Assembly: GCA_018400295.1 (NCBI GenBank)
Contig: JAGYMZ010000003.1
Location: 62,001-126,000 of the forward strand
Source: Bacteroidales bacterium
Lineage (GTDB): Bacteria > Bacteroidota > Bacteroidia > Bacteroidales > B18-G4
Reading direction: 5' to 3'
Length of the DNA: 64,000 nt
The translations under genes were made by a program, and so were the position numbers. Under the pieces are notes generated by a model. The model saw nothing but the letters and a program-made list of their open reading frames with translations, ran no database searches and was not told the DNA's origin. Of the stretch, positions 26,644 to 35,638 are shown piece after piece; positions within the stretch are counted from its first letter, which is position 1; the number at the start of each line of letters is the position of its first letter.

Positions 26644-27135
26644 ATGGATTTAACCGAAATCTTATCCATCGCCGGAAAACCGGGCCTGTATAAAAGGGTG
26701 TCCCAGACAAAAACCGGTATGATCGTTGAATCCCTTACCGAAGGAAAACGCTTTCCTGTTTTTGCGCACGAGAGGGTCAGTTCCCTGAAAGAGATCAGCA
26801 TCTTCACAACATCAGAAGACATGCCCCTCAGGGATGTCTTTAAAAAGATATACGCGCACCAGGATGGACAGAAAGCCATTGATCACAAGTCCTCTCCTGG
26901 TGAACTCCAATCATTTTTTGGGGATGCCGTGCCCGAATACGACCGAGAGCAGGTATATGCCTCGGATATAAAAAAGATCATCATGTGGTACAACCTATTG
27001 CATGATAAAGATATGCTTGAGTTTACCGGGGAAGAAGAAGAAGAAGATGCAAAAGAAGAAGATATAAAAGAAGACAAGAAAGAAGACAAGAAAGAAAATA
27101 CAAAAGGGAATACAGGGAATGATGCGGGAAATTGA
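26644..27135 (+). CDS. DUF5606 family protein with acidic tail
   Basis: About 163 residues. The N-terminal MDLTEILSIAGKPGLYKRVSQ and KRFPVFAHERVSSLKEISIFT fit DUF5606, a small cytoplasmic Bacteroidota family of unknown function. A second helical part follows (KIIMWYNLLHDKDMLEF, about 112-128). The last 35 residues are a low-complexity Glu/Lys/Asp tail made of KEDKKEDKKEN-like units. This start is chosen because the -7 box lies between the two possible ATGs. No partner can be inferred from the neighbours (ABC exporter, pyrK). Confidence 0.8.
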   Translation: MDLTEILSIAGKPGLYKRVSQTKTGMIVESLTEGKRFPVFAHERVSSLKEISIFTTSEDMPLRDVFKKIYAHQDGQKAIDHKSSPGELQSFFGDAVPEYDREQVYASDIKKIIMWYNLLHDKDMLEFTGEEEEEDAKEEDIKEDKKEDKKENTKGNTGNDAGN

Positions 27136-27207
27136 TGCCGGATTGCAAAAAAAATATAGTATTGAAGGGGATATCCGCCGGTCGATACGTTACATTCAGC
27201 ATTTCTT

Positions 27208-27984
27208 ATGAAAAGAATACAGGACTTTAAAGTGGCGGGGTATACCTGGTTGAACCGGGACAGTTATCTTATTGAACTGGAATCGGAACAGGACCTTCCC
27301 GGCATTGCCCCCGGAAACTTTGCAGAAATAAAGGTCCCGGGAAACCCCGGGGTATTCCTGCGGCGGCCCTTCTCAATATTTGATGTGGATTATGATTACA
27401 GGGTACTTTCCATCTTCATAAAGATCATTGGTGAGGGGACACGTGCACTCGGATCCTTAAACCAGGGGCAGCCGGTCAGCCTCATTTATCCCCTGGGCAA
27501 TACGTTCTCCATACCGGAAAAAGGACCGGTGCTCATTATTGCCGGAGGCTCAGGCATGGCTCCCTTTTTGCTGCTTGGGAAGAAATTAAAAGAGCGATCG
27601 GTTAACGCGACTTACCTGCTTGGCGGACGTACATCTGAGGACCTTCACATGATCGAAACCTTCTCTGATTACGGACAGGTATTTGCAAGCACCGAAGACG
27701 GATCGGCAGGGACCCAGGGTGTTGTAACCGACCATGAAGTCCTGAAAGACAAAACGCTTCCGTTCCGGATGATCTACACCTGTGGCCCGGATCCGATGAT
27801 GAAAGCCGTGGCACGTTTGGCCCGGCAACGCAACATTCCTTGTGAGGCTTCGCTTGAGCATATGATGGCCTGTGGTTTTGGGGCCTGTCTTTGTTGTGTC
27901 ACCGAAACCGCTGAAGGCAAAAATGTTTGTGTATGTACAGAAGGCCCCGTATTTAATGTAAAAAACCTGGCATGGCAGATCTGA
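27208..27984 (+). CDS. pyrK: dihydroorotate dehydrogenase electron-transfer subunit
   Basis: The 258-residue protein is the FAD/2Fe-2S subunit that lets PyrD use NAD+. The FAD site RRPFSIFDV is at 52-60, the NAD-binding domain has [11 protein letters not shown] (110-120) and [10 protein letters not shown] (190-199), and the C-terminal 2Fe-2S ligands are probably Cys222, Cys227, Cys230 and Cys243. It sits on the cytoplasmic side as part of a PyrD2K2 heterotetramer. The 13-base overlap with pyrD confirms the pair. Length and motif order are normal. Confidence 0.95.
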   Translation: MKRIQDFKVAGYTWLNRDSYLIELESEQDLPGIAPGNFAEIKVPGNPGVFLRRPFSIFDVDYDYRVLSIFIKIIGEGTRALGSLNQGQPVSLIYPLGNTFSIPEKGPVLIIAGGSGMAPFLLLGKKLKERSVNATYLLGGRTSEDLHMIETFSDYGQVFASTEDGSAGTQGVVTDHEVLKDKTLPFRMIYTCGPDPMMKAVARLARQRNIPCEASLEHMMACGFGACLCCVTETAEGKNVCVCTEGPVFNVKNLAWQI

Positions 27985-28880
27985 ATGTTACCATCGGCGA
28001 TCTCAAACTGAAAAACCCGGTCACCACGGCTTCAGGAACCTTCGCCTATGGCGAGGAATTTAAGGAGTTCATGGATCCGGGCAAACTGGGGGGTATTTTT
28101 GTAAAAGGCCTTACCCTCCACAACCGGGAAGGCAATCCATATCCCAGGATGGCGGAAACCGCCAGCGGTATGCTAAATTCCGTGGGATTGCAGAACAAAG
28201 GCGTGGATCATTTCATCGAAGAGATCTTCCCCCGGATAAAACAATTCAACACACAGATCATTGCAAATGTTAACGGCAGTACAATTGAAGACTATATCCG
28301 GGTGGCAGAAAAGCTGAACGGGCTCGGCGAAATGCATGCCATCGAACTCAATATTTCCTGCCCCAACGTTAAAGAAGGGGGAATGGCATTTGGGATCAAT
28401 CCGCGGTCGGCCCGGGAAGCCACCGAAGCCGTCCGCAAAGTATACAACAAAACCCTGATCGTCAAGCTTTCACCCAATGTAACCGATATTGCCGGGATGG
28501 CCCGTATTGTGGAAGATGCCGGTGCAGACGCGGTATCCCTGGTAAACACCTTCCTCGGAATGGCCATCGACGCGGAAATCCGCCACCCGATTTTGTCCAC
28601 CGTTACCGGCGGGCTCTCCGGCCCCTGCATAAAGCCCCTGGCCCTGCGGATGGTTTACGATGTATATAAAGCGGTCAGTATACCCGTGATCGGGATGGGC
28701 GGCATCATGAATGCCATCGACGCCATAGAGTTCATGCTGGCCGGGGCAACCGCCATACAGATCGGGACAGCCAATTTCACAGACCCTTCCGTTTCCCTGA
28801 AGGTCATCGACGGCATCACAGACTATTGCAAGCGTCATGGTGTCGAAAATATCGTCGAGCTGGTGGGCGGGTTGGAATAA
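27972..28880 (+). CDS. pyrD: dihydroorotate dehydrogenase, class 1B catalytic subunit
   Basis: The 302-residue FMN enzyme oxidises dihydroorotate to orotate in pyrimidine synthesis. [11 protein letters not shown] carries the catalytic base Cys130, the class 1 hallmark, and [27 protein letters not shown] and [10 protein letters not shown] line the FMN site. Class 1B is shown by the overlapping pyrK. The enzyme is soluble and NAD+-linked, consistent with life without oxygen, while many aerobic relatives use class 2. Confidence 0.96.
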   Translation: MADLNVTIGDLKLKNPVTTASGTFAYGEEFKEFMDPGKLGGIFVKGLTLHNREGNPYPRMAETASGMLNSVGLQNKGVDHFIEEIFPRIKQFNTQIIANVNGSTIEDYIRVAEKLNGLGEMHAIELNISCPNVKEGGMAFGINPRSAREATEAVRKVYNKTLIVKLSPNVTDIAGMARIVEDAGADAVSLVNTFLGMAIDAEIRHPILSTVTGGLSGPCIKPLALRMVYDVYKAVSIPVIGMGGIMNAIDAIEFMLAGATAIQIGTANFTDPSVSLKVIDGITDYCKRHGVENIVELVGGLE

Positions 28881-28941
28881 ATCCAGGTTTTCCAGAGCAC
28901 CCAACGATGGTTACCGCAGGAAACAGGTGTCAATCTCCATC

Positions 28942-29295
28942 CTACCGGATATCCTTTGCAATTTCCGCCACTTCGTTGGCAATGCGCTGATTGTATTCAT
29001 AAGCCAGGTCCTGATAATTGATCAGGTCCACTATGGTACCGATAAAGCAAAGGCCGGCGGTGAACAGGTACAGGATACCCATGCCGATCTGCCCCACCAA
29101 AAAACGCTGCACCCCGGCTACCACAACAAAGCCCAGAAGGGTGGTCAGCAGGATCATTTGCGGGTCCCTCCTTCTGACCCGGTATATGTTCGCAAAGTTC
29201 TGCATCTGCGTTTCGGAAAAATCGCTGGTAAGGCTTTGGATCAATATGAGTTCCCTGCCTTGCAATTCGGGTAAAAATTGATAAATGCTTGCCAT
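28942..29295 (-). CDS. TM2 domain protein
   Basis: The 117-residue protein has a helical, charged N-terminal part (1-45) and then two membrane helices forming a TM2 domain (about 47-90). The typical RFLVGQIGMGILYLFTAGLC and GTIVDLI motifs are present. Function is unknown. It overlaps the DUF2752 gene by one base (TAATG), so they are cotranslated. The two-gene DUF2752-TM2 unit is common in Bacteroidota as I recall it. Confidence 0.85.
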   Translation of the reverse strand: MASIYQFLPELQGRELILIQSLTSDFSETQMQNFANIYRVRRRDPQMILLTTLLGFVVVAGVQRFLVGQIGMGILYLFTAGLCFIGTIVDLINYQDLAYEYNQRIANEVAEIAKDIR

Positions 29296-29657
29296 TAGTG
29301 TTGTGTTTTAAAGATGATCGGGTTATGTACAATATTTTTTCGTATGATCTGAATGATCCTGAACAATAAGATGATGATCCCGGGGATCCCCAGCGGGTGA
29401 GCTTCGATCGAAGCACGAAGATCACCATGGAACAACCAGGAAATGGCATGCCCCATGCCGCAGCCCGGACAATGATCAAAGCCGGCATTTTTCAAAGGGC
29501 AAAGACTGAAATGATCGCAGCCAGGCTCCATGAATGCCAGGGCGGCCAATGCCACCAGCCATATGATCGCTTCCAGGTTCGACCGGAAAATCTGCCATAT
29601 CACAAACACATATTTTCTCAAAATACGTTTTTTATTGCCCTGCCCGACCCTTGTCAC
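29295..29657 (-). CDS. DUF2752 membrane protein
   Basis: The 120-residue protein has two hydrophobic segments (about 30-45 and 92-106) flanking a Cys-rich loop with CPLKNAGFDHCPGCGMGHA, the DUF2752 signature. The three or four Cys residues suggest a metal or redox site, but no function is known. It is the first gene of a pair with the TM2 protein. The start at 29657 (MTRVGQGNKKR) is preferred; no clear promoter is seen. Confidence 0.85.
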   Translation of the reverse strand: MTRVGQGNKKRILRKYVFVIWQIFRSNLEAIIWLVALAALAFMEPGCDHFSLCPLKNAGFDHCPGCGMGHAISWLFHGDLRASIEAHPLGIPGIIILLFRIIQIIRKNIVHNPIIFKTQH

Positions 29658-29699
29658 AAATTTAATGAGATTTTGGCACGGGTCACATATTTTACAATT

Positions 29700-30716
29700 T
29701 CACACCACCCATACCTCCCTGTCCAACCGGATACCGAAACGCTCCCACACGGCCGAACGGATGCTGTCCCCCAGCGCGAGGATATCCCTGCCGGTGGCTT
29801 TGCCGTGGTTGACAAGGACAAGGGGCTGGAATTCATGCACGCCGGCTTCTCCCTTCCGGAAACCCTTGAAACCACATCGATCGATGAGCCAGGCAGCCGG
29901 GATCTTAACATCCCCGGCCGGCAAGCGGTAGCCCGGAATATCCGGATATTGTAATTTTAGCCGTGCATACACCCCACCGGAGATCACGGGGTTTTTAAAA
30001 AAACTTCCGGCATTGCCCAGATCGTCAGGATCGGGCAACTTCCGGGAACGGATAGCGGCAATGGCCTCTGCCACATCCCGGATGCCGGGATCCGACACCT
30101 TATTTTCCCGCAGTTGCTCCGCAACAATACCATAGGAAGTATGTACCCTGGGATGCTTATCCAGCTTGAAAACAACCGAAGTGATCAAAAAGCGCCCTTG
30201 CAACTCCCGCTTGAAGATGCTGTCGCGATATCCGAAACGGCAGTCTTCCTTCAGGAATGTACGTGTTTTTTTCTCATGGATATCATAGGCTTGCAGGGAA
30301 TGAAAACGGTCTTTCATTTCCACTCCGTAAGCACCGATGTTTTGAATGGGACTGGCTCCCACCTTGCCGGGTATGCATATCAGGTTTTCCAGGCCACCGT
30401 ATCCCCGTGCAAGTGCATATTCGACCAGGTCGTCCCATACCTCTCCGGCCTCTGCCCGGACCCACACATGACTGCTGTCTTCCTTCAGGATGCCTATGCC
30501 TTTCGTATTCACCAGGACGATCCACCCATGATAATCACCGGTAAACAGGATGTTCGACCCACCACCGAGGATCAGCAGGGGAAGGTTCCCGGAATAATAT
30601 CCTTCAAGGCATCCGGCCAGGTTTTCACAGGTATCAATATCCAGGAGATATCTGGCCCTGGCATCTACACCAAAGGTATTGAGCTCTTTGAGCGGCACGT
30701 TTTCTCTGGGCTTCAT
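29700..30716 (-). CDS. murB: UDP-N-acetylenolpyruvoylglucosamine reductase
   Basis: About 338 residues. MurB reduces UDP-GlcNAc-enolpyruvate to UDP-MurNAc with NADPH in peptidoglycan precursor synthesis. The FAD-binding part shows NTFGVDARA, PLLILGGGSNILF, GLENLICIPGKVGASPIQNIGAYG and FGYRDSIFK, and the C-terminal domain has GNAGSFFKNPV with the catalytic Ser. The size fits the E. coli-like type I enzyme. The first possible start (30737) lies at or upstream of the predicted transcription start, so the ATG at 30716 (MKPRENVPLKELN) is used. Confidence 0.95.
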   Translation of the reverse strand: MKPRENVPLKELNTFGVDARARYLLDIDTCENLAGCLEGYYSGNLPLLILGGGSNILFTGDYHGWIVLVNTKGIGILKEDSSHVWVRAEAGEVWDDLVEYALARGYGGLENLICIPGKVGASPIQNIGAYGVEMKDRFHSLQAYDIHEKKTRTFLKEDCRFGYRDSIFKRELQGRFLITSVVFKLDKHPRVHTSYGIVAEQLRENKVSDPGIRDVAEAIAAIRSRKLPDPDDLGNAGSFFKNPVISGGVYARLKLQYPDIPGYRLPAGDVKIPAAWLIDRCGFKGFRKGEAGVHEFQPLVLVNHGKATGRDILALGDSIRSAVWERFGIRLDREVWVV

Positions 30717-30734
30717 TGAAAGCGGTTCTGAACC

Positions 30735-30742
30735 CAAAGATA
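30735..30742 (-). promoter_or_regulatory. -7 box of murB
   Basis: On the minus strand TATCTTTG (30742-30735) matches TAnnTTTG. Transcription should start near 30728, which rules out the start at 30737 and favours 30716. A -33 element is not evident. Confidence 0.5.
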
Positions 30743-30822
30743 AATGTTTCCGGATAAAATATTACAGGATATATTCAGTTTATTAATCATAGCATGTTCG
30801 CATCGGATCGAAACCCCGGGAC

Positions 30823-31938
30823 TTGAAAAAAATAATTCTATCGGTGATCAATGACCTGTCAACAGACCAAAGGCTGGACAAAGTATGCAGCAGTCTGGTG
30901 AACATGGGTTTTGACGCAGAACTGATCGGGAGAAAGCAACGGGACAGCATGGACCCGGGTCCGCGCACATACAAGACCAAACGGATGCGCCTGATCTTTG
31001 AGAAAGGCCCCTGCTTTTATGCAGAATATAATTTCCGCCTGTTTCTGCTGTTGCTGTTCAAAAAATGTGACATACTGGTTTCCAACGATCTGGATACACT
31101 ACTGGCCAATTTTTGGGTTTCCAGGTTGCGCCGTAAGCCGTTGGTGTATGATAGTCATGAATATTTCACAGAAACCCCCGAGCTTGTCAACCGGAAACGG
31201 GTACAAAAGATATGGAAATCGATCGAAAGGAAGATCCTTCCCAGGCTACGCCACGTATATACGGTCAATGAGTCCATTGCAGAGCTATACCGCAAAGAAT
31301 ACGGCATACCGGTCAGGGTAGTCCGCAATGTACCAAAGCAAAAGCAACGCGGGGACATTCCATCCAGAAGATCCCTGGGCATACCGGAAAACAAAAAGAT
31401 CATCCTGCTTCAGGGTGCAGGCATCAATATACAACGCGGGGCGGAAGAGATGGTTGAAGCCATGCAATACATCGACGATGCCGTATTCATGATCGTAGGG
31501 GGCGGTGATGTGATCGGTATCCTGAAAAACATGGTCCGCGAAATGAACCTTCATGAGAAGGTGCTTTTCATTCCAAAACAACCCATGCATAAAGTGTTTC
31601 AATATACCGTTCATGCGGACATCGGCATTACCTTCGACAAAGACACCAATCTCAATTATAAATACAGTCTTCCAAACAAGCTTTTCGACTATATCCAGGC
31701 CGGGGTGCCCGTACTGGCATCACCGCTGGTTGAGGTGCAAAGGATCATTGACACATACGGTATTGGTGAGACAATAGACAGCCATGACCCGGTCCGGATA
31801 GCCGGCAAAATCCGCAGCATTCTAAGAAATGAGAAAAAATTAGGCATTTGGCAAGAAAACCTTAAATTTGCTGCCCGGGAACTTTGCTGGGAACGTGAAG
31901 AGCTGACACTGAAACAAATATTCCTCCCGCTTGGCTGA
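30823..31938 (+). CDS. glycosyltransferase, GT4-like, with TTG start
   Basis: The 371-residue protein is a GT-B fold enzyme. The N-terminal KKIILSVINDLSTDQRLDKVC is the usual beginning of this Bacteroidota group. The C-terminal half has ILLQGAGINIQRGAEEMVEAM and YKYSLPNKLFDYIQAGVPVLAS, the donor-binding E-x7-E-like region. The only in-frame start that keeps this conserved beginning is TTG at 30823; no ATG or GTG lies upstream in frame before a stop. It overlaps the next glycosyltransferase gene by 8 bases. The pair likely acts on a surface polysaccharide or glycolipid; the sugar is unknown. Confidence 0.88.
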   Translation: MKKIILSVINDLSTDQRLDKVCSSLVNMGFDAELIGRKQRDSMDPGPRTYKTKRMRLIFEKGPCFYAEYNFRLFLLLLFKKCDILVSNDLDTLLANFWVSRLRRKPLVYDSHEYFTETPELVNRKRVQKIWKSIERKILPRLRHVYTVNESIAELYRKEYGIPVRVVRNVPKQKQRGDIPSRRSLGIPENKKIILLQGAGINIQRGAEEMVEAMQYIDDAVFMIVGGGDVIGILKNMVREMNLHEKVLFIPKQPMHKVFQYTVHADIGITFDKDTNLNYKYSLPNKLFDYIQAGVPVLASPLVEVQRIIDTYGIGETIDSHDPVRIAGKIRSILRNEKKLGIWQENLKFAARELCWEREELTLKQIFLPLG

Positions 31939-33058
31939 GAAACATTTACATATCATTTCGTTTGATGTTCCGTACCCGCCGAATTACGGGGGGGTGATCG
32001 ATGTATTTTACAAGATCAAAGCCCTGCATTCCCAGGGCATAAAGATCCATCTGCATTGCACGGAATATGCGGGGCGGAACCGTACCACGGAACTGGACAA
32101 ATACTGCGAAGAAGTCCATTATTATCCCAGGAAAATGGGGATCTCATCTGCATTAAGCCATAAGCCGTACATTGTATCCAGCAGAAGGTCCAGGGCACTG
32201 ATCCAGACACTGGCCAGGGATGACCATCCCATCCTTTTCGAAGGGCTGCACAGCTGCAACTATATCAGCGACAAGAGGCTCAGGAAAAGGAAAAAGATCT
32301 ACCGGGAAAGCAATATTGAGCACCGCTACTATTTTAACCTTTTCAAGGTCGACCGGAACATCCGGAACAAATTGTACTTCCTGATCGCCAGTTTCAAGTT
32401 GCGGCTCTATCAGAATGTATTGAAACATTCGGATCTTATGCTGGCGGTATCCCAGAAGGACACCATCTATCTGAAAAAGCATTTCCGGAACAACAAAGTA
32501 TTTTACATGCCCAGCTTCCATGCCAACGAAAATGTTTCCATTAAAACGGGCAAGGGAACCTATGCATTATATCATGGGAATATTGAGGTCCCGGAAAATG
32601 CCCATGCGGCAGAATTTTTGATCAATGAGGTTTTCAGCGGCCTGGACTATCCGCTCATCATTGCCGGCATGAACCCGCCGGAGCTCATCCGGAAGCTTGC
32701 TGAGCGATACGATCATGTGGAGATCATCGCCAATCCGGACGACGAAAAAATGTTCAGCCTCATTCAAAATGCCCAGGTCAATATCCTGGTTACCTTTCAG
32801 GCCACCGGCTTAAAATTAAAGCTTCTGAATACATTATACCGGGGAAGGTTTTGTCTGGTAAACCAGAAAATGCTGAACGGGACCCGGCTGGATGACCTTT
32901 GCCTTATTGGGGATACAGCCGGTGAACTGAGGTCTGTATTGCCCGGGCTCTTTTCAAAGGAATTCTCTGCTTCAGAAATTGAAAGAAGGAGAAAGGTGCT
33001 CATGGAGCGATATTCCAACGAATCCAATGCAGAGAAACTAATTGATCTCGTATTTTAA
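31931..33058 (+). CDS. glycosyltransferase, GT4-like, with TTG start
   Basis: The 375-residue GT-B type protein has the N-terminal HIISFDVPYPPNYGGVIDVFYKIKAL, with the Gly-Gly acceptor loop. A C-terminal donor part follows (ALYHGNIEVPENAHAAEFLI, IAGMNPPE, VNILVTFQATGLKLKLLNTL). The start is TTG inside the end of the preceding gene, so it relies on translational coupling. The 3' end overlaps the convergent ftsE gene by 21 bases. The family appears in polysaccharide synthesis across Bacteroidota; the substrate is not known. Confidence 0.85.
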   Translation: MAEKHLHIISFDVPYPPNYGGVIDVFYKIKALHSQGIKIHLHCTEYAGRNRTTELDKYCEEVHYYPRKMGISSALSHKPYIVSSRRSRALIQTLARDDHPILFEGLHSCNYISDKRLRKRKKIYRESNIEHRYYFNLFKVDRNIRNKLYFLIASFKLRLYQNVLKHSDLMLAVSQKDTIYLKKHFRNNKVFYMPSFHANENVSIKTGKGTYALYHGNIEVPENAHAAEFLINEVFSGLDYPLIIAGMNPPELIRKLAERYDHVEIIANPDDEKMFSLIQNAQVNILVTFQATGLKLKLLNTLYRGRFCLVNQKMLNGTRLDDLCLIGDTAGELRSVLPGLFSKEFSASEIERRRKVLMERYSNESNAEKLIDLVF

Positions 33059-33724
33059 CGCCTCCATTTTCCCCTTTTCACATTTTAAAGTACGCGCTTT
33101 AAAATCCCGGAAGAGAGAATAGTCGTGGGTTGCCATAATGACGGCCCTTCCGGATTTTCGTATGTCGAAAAGCAGGTTCATGATGCCGCGGGAAGATTCC
33201 GGGTCCAGATTACCGGTAGGCTCATCGGCAAGAACAATATCCGGGTCGTTGACCAGGGCCCGGGCCACCCCTACCCGTTGCTGTTCCCCCTGGGAAAGCT
33301 GGTAGGGCATTTTAAACCCTTTGGTCCCCAATCCCACCTTTTCCAGTACATCCTCCATGCGGGATTCCATTTTGCGTTTATCTTTCCAACCGGTGGCTTT
33401 CATGACAAAGAGGAGATTTTCATTCACATTGCGATCGGTCAGCAACTGAAAATCCTGGAAAACAATGCCCAGCTTACGCCGTAAATAGGGGACTTCCCTG
33501 GAACGCAACTTCCTGAGGTCATATCCGGCGACATGCGCTGAACCTGACTTCACGGGCAATTCGGCGTACAGGGTCTTGAGCAGGCTGCTTTTACCGCTCC
33601 CGGTACGCCCGATGATATATACAAATTCACCTTTTTCTATGGTAAAGGAAACATCCGTCAAAATCAGGGCATCCCTCTGAAATACCGGAACCCCGGAAAA
33701 ATCTATTACTTTATCCAATGGCAT
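33038..33724 (-). CDS. ftsE: cell-division ATP-binding protein FtsE
   Basis: About 228 residues from ATG 33724 (MPLDKVIDFSGV). An ABC ATPase with Walker A GRTGSGKS (39-46), signature LSQGEQQRVGVARALV, Walker B IVLADEPTGNLD and the H-loop ATHD. Together with FtsX it controls peptidoglycan hydrolases at the septum. FtsX is not next to it. An upstream ATG at 33766 adds 14 residues not expected in the family. The gene follows rnfA after 143 bases on the same strand but is functionally unrelated. A LolD-type lipoprotein exporter ATPase is the main alternative. Confidence 0.85.
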   Translation of the reverse strand: MPLDKVIDFSGVPVFQRDALILTDVSFTIEKGEFVYIIGRTGSGKSSLLKTLYAELPVKSGSAHVAGYDLRKLRSREVPYLRRKLGIVFQDFQLLTDRNVNENLLFVMKATGWKDKRKMESRMEDVLEKVGLGTKGFKMPYQLSQGEQQRVGVARALVNDPDIVLADEPTGNLDPESSRGIMNLLFDIRKSGRAVIMATHDYSLFRDFKARTLKCEKGKMEALKYEIN

Positions 33725-33867
33725 AATTGTGTATTTATATGTTATTATTGCATTGCGGATCCCCATAATGGTCCTTTGAACGCGAGATCAGGGCAGGGAT
33801 CAAACCCATGTAATACAGACCGGCATCATTGGCGTAGACGATTCGGGGCCAATGGCAAACAACATCA

Positions 33868-34440
33868 TCAAACCAACCCGGTAAATCCCATAAAGGCCAT
33901 GGCAAGGATGCCCGCGGTAACAAGTGCTATGGGCACACCACGCATTCCCGCAGGGACTTCCATCAGGTCCAGGTGCTCACGCAGGCCGGCAAACAGGGTC
34001 ATCGCCAAACCAAAACCTATGGCGTTGGAAATCGCAAAGACAATGGCTTCCAGGAAATTAAAATCTTTTCCAATGGTCAGCAGCGCCACCCCCATAACCG
34101 CACAGTTTGTAGTGATCAGGGGAAGGTAAATACCGAGGGCCTGGTAGAGGGGAGGACTGATCTTTTTGAGGATGATCTCCACCATCTGGACCAGGGAAGC
34201 GATCACCAGGATAAAACTTATGGTTTGCAGGAAAGTGATTTGAAAAGGAGCAAGAACATAGTGATATATCAACCAGGTGACAAGTGTTGCCAGGGTCATT
34301 ACAAAGAGCACTGCAAAGCTCATGCCCACAGCCGTATCCACCTTATTGGAAACCCCCAGGAAAGGACAAATGCCCAGAAACTGGGCCAAAACTATGTTGG
34401 ATACGAATATTGCCGATATGATAATTACAAAATATTCCAT
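33868..34440 (-). CDS. rnfA: Rnf complex subunit A
   Basis: The 190-residue protein has six membrane helices and the RnfA/NqrE signature: FLGICPFLGVSNKVDTAVGM near residues 24-43 and LITTNCAVMGVALL around 107-120, with the Cys residues that hold the intramembrane 2Fe-2S centre shared with RnfE. It is the last gene of the rnfBCDGEA operon, 11 bases after rnfE. The complex moves Na+ or H+ outward while passing electrons from ferredoxin to NAD+, or runs in reverse. Confidence 0.96.
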   Translation of the reverse strand: MEYFVIIISAIFVSNIVLAQFLGICPFLGVSNKVDTAVGMSFAVLFVMTLATLVTWLIYHYVLAPFQITFLQTISFILVIASLVQMVEIILKKISPPLYQALGIYLPLITTNCAVMGVALLTIGKDFNFLEAIVFAISNAIGFGLAMTLFAGLREHLDLMEVPAGMRGVPIALVTAGILAMAFMGFTGLV

Positions 34441-34451
34441 AAGAACAAATG

Positions 34452-35036
34452 TTAGGCTGATTTCTTAATTTTATTAAACATTGCGACAAGATAGCCAAGG
34501 ACGATAAAAGCGCCCGGCTGGAGTATAAAAACCAGGATCATATCACCGCTAACCAGTGTATACCCGAACAGGGAGCCGCTTCCCAGCATTTCACGGATAG
34601 CGCCCAGCAACGTAAGTGCAAAAGTAAACCCGAGCCCCATACCCAGTCCGTCAATGAGGGCAGACACGAAACTGTTCTTGGAAGCAAACCCTTCGGCACG
34701 TCCCAGCACCAGGCAGTTTACAACAATAAGGGGGATAAAGATCCCCAGTGCTTTGAAAAGTGAAGGCGCATATGCCTGCATGACCAGCTCCACGATGGTC
34801 ACGAATGAAGCAATAATGACGATGAAAGAAGGTATCCTGACTTTATCGGGTATGTAATTCTTTATCACCGACACGACCATGTTGGAGCTCATCAACACAA
34901 AAGTGGTGGCAATCCCCATTCCCAATCCATTAAACGCCGAGGATGTCACCGCAAGGGCTGGACAAAGTCCGAGCAATAACGTAAACACGGGGTTTTCCCT
35001 GATGAACCCTTTTGTAAAATTAAGCCACTGATTCAT
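34452..35036 (-). CDS. rnfE: Rnf complex subunit E
   Basis: The 194-residue protein has six hydrophobic segments and is homologous to RnfA and NqrD. It contains [20 protein letters not shown] (about 20-39) and [19 protein letters not shown], each with the conserved Cys of the intramembrane 2Fe-2S site. It overlaps rnfG by 4 bases at its start. Length and gene order are as expected for Bacteroidota rnf operons. Confidence 0.96.
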   Translation of the reverse strand: MNQWLNFTKGFIRENPVFTLLLGLCPALAVTSSAFNGLGMGIATTFVLMSSNMVVSVIKNYIPDKVRIPSFIVIIASFVTIVELVMQAYAPSLFKALGIFIPLIVVNCLVLGRAEGFASKNSFVSALIDGLGMGLGFTFALTLLGAIREMLGSGSLFGYTLVSGDMILVFILQPGAFIVLGYLVAMFNKIKKSA

Positions 35037-35611
35037 TTCTCATCCTCCCATTCATTTTTATATGTTTGATATGCTCTCCGGACCGCAGCGCAAAAGGCCC
35101 TGGAACTTATTGTGGCGGCGGTGATCGCATCAACATCCCCACCGTCATTGGCAACCCTGAGATCAAATTTCCCAGGATCCTTACCCTTAAACTGATCCCT
35201 GAAAGAAGGCAATTCCATTTTGGTCCCCAGTCCGGGCGTCTCTTTTTGCTGAACCACGGCCGTATTATAAATGGAACCATCGGGCCTGAATCCAACCATG
35301 ACCTTTATCGTGGTTGGGTCGTATCCCTGGTTGGAATAGGACAAAACCGCCGTACCTATCTTTTCACCATCTTTGTATCCCACATTGAAAACCAATGGCT
35401 CACTACCATCAACGGGATCCACAACAGATTCCTTCAATGCATCGAATTCGGGTATGACCTGCCGTATGGCTTCCTCCTGTGCTGCCTTTTTTGCCGTTTC
35501 TATCGGCTCCTTGGTAAGGGTATAAATACCACCCAGGGCCATGGAAGCCACAAGGGTAATAATGAACAAGGTCAGCACCATATTTTTAAATGACGATTCA
35601 ACTTTTGCCAT
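35033..35611 (-). CDS. rnfG: Rnf complex subunit G, FMN-binding
   Basis: The 192-residue protein has one membrane anchor (about 11-30) and a periplasmic FMN domain. The FMN attachment motif is D161-A-I-T-A-A-T167, a variant of the usual SGAT, with Thr167 as the flavinylation site. Flavinylation needs ApbE, which is not in the window. [23 protein letters not shown] and ETPGLGTKM are standard for RnfG. The gene order B-C-D-G-E-A is intact. Confidence 0.95.
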   Translation of the reverse strand: MAKVESSFKNMVLTLFIITLVASMALGGIYTLTKEPIETAKKAAQEEAIRQVIPEFDALKESVVDPVDGSEPLVFNVGYKDGEKIGTAVLSYSNQGYDPTTIKVMVGFRPDGSIYNTAVVQQKETPGLGTKMELPSFRDQFKGKDPGKFDLRVANDGGDVDAITAATISSRAFCAAVRRAYQTYKNEWEDEK

Positions 35612-35638
35612 ATCTCGTTTAATTAAGACCGTTTACAT

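Noticed and set aside
33735-33923. 62-codon minus-strand frame between rnfA and ftsE
   Set aside because: It overlaps the end of rnfA by about 55 bases and has no family I recognise. Likely chance, though its last part (ANDAGLYYMGLIPALISR) reads rather protein-like.
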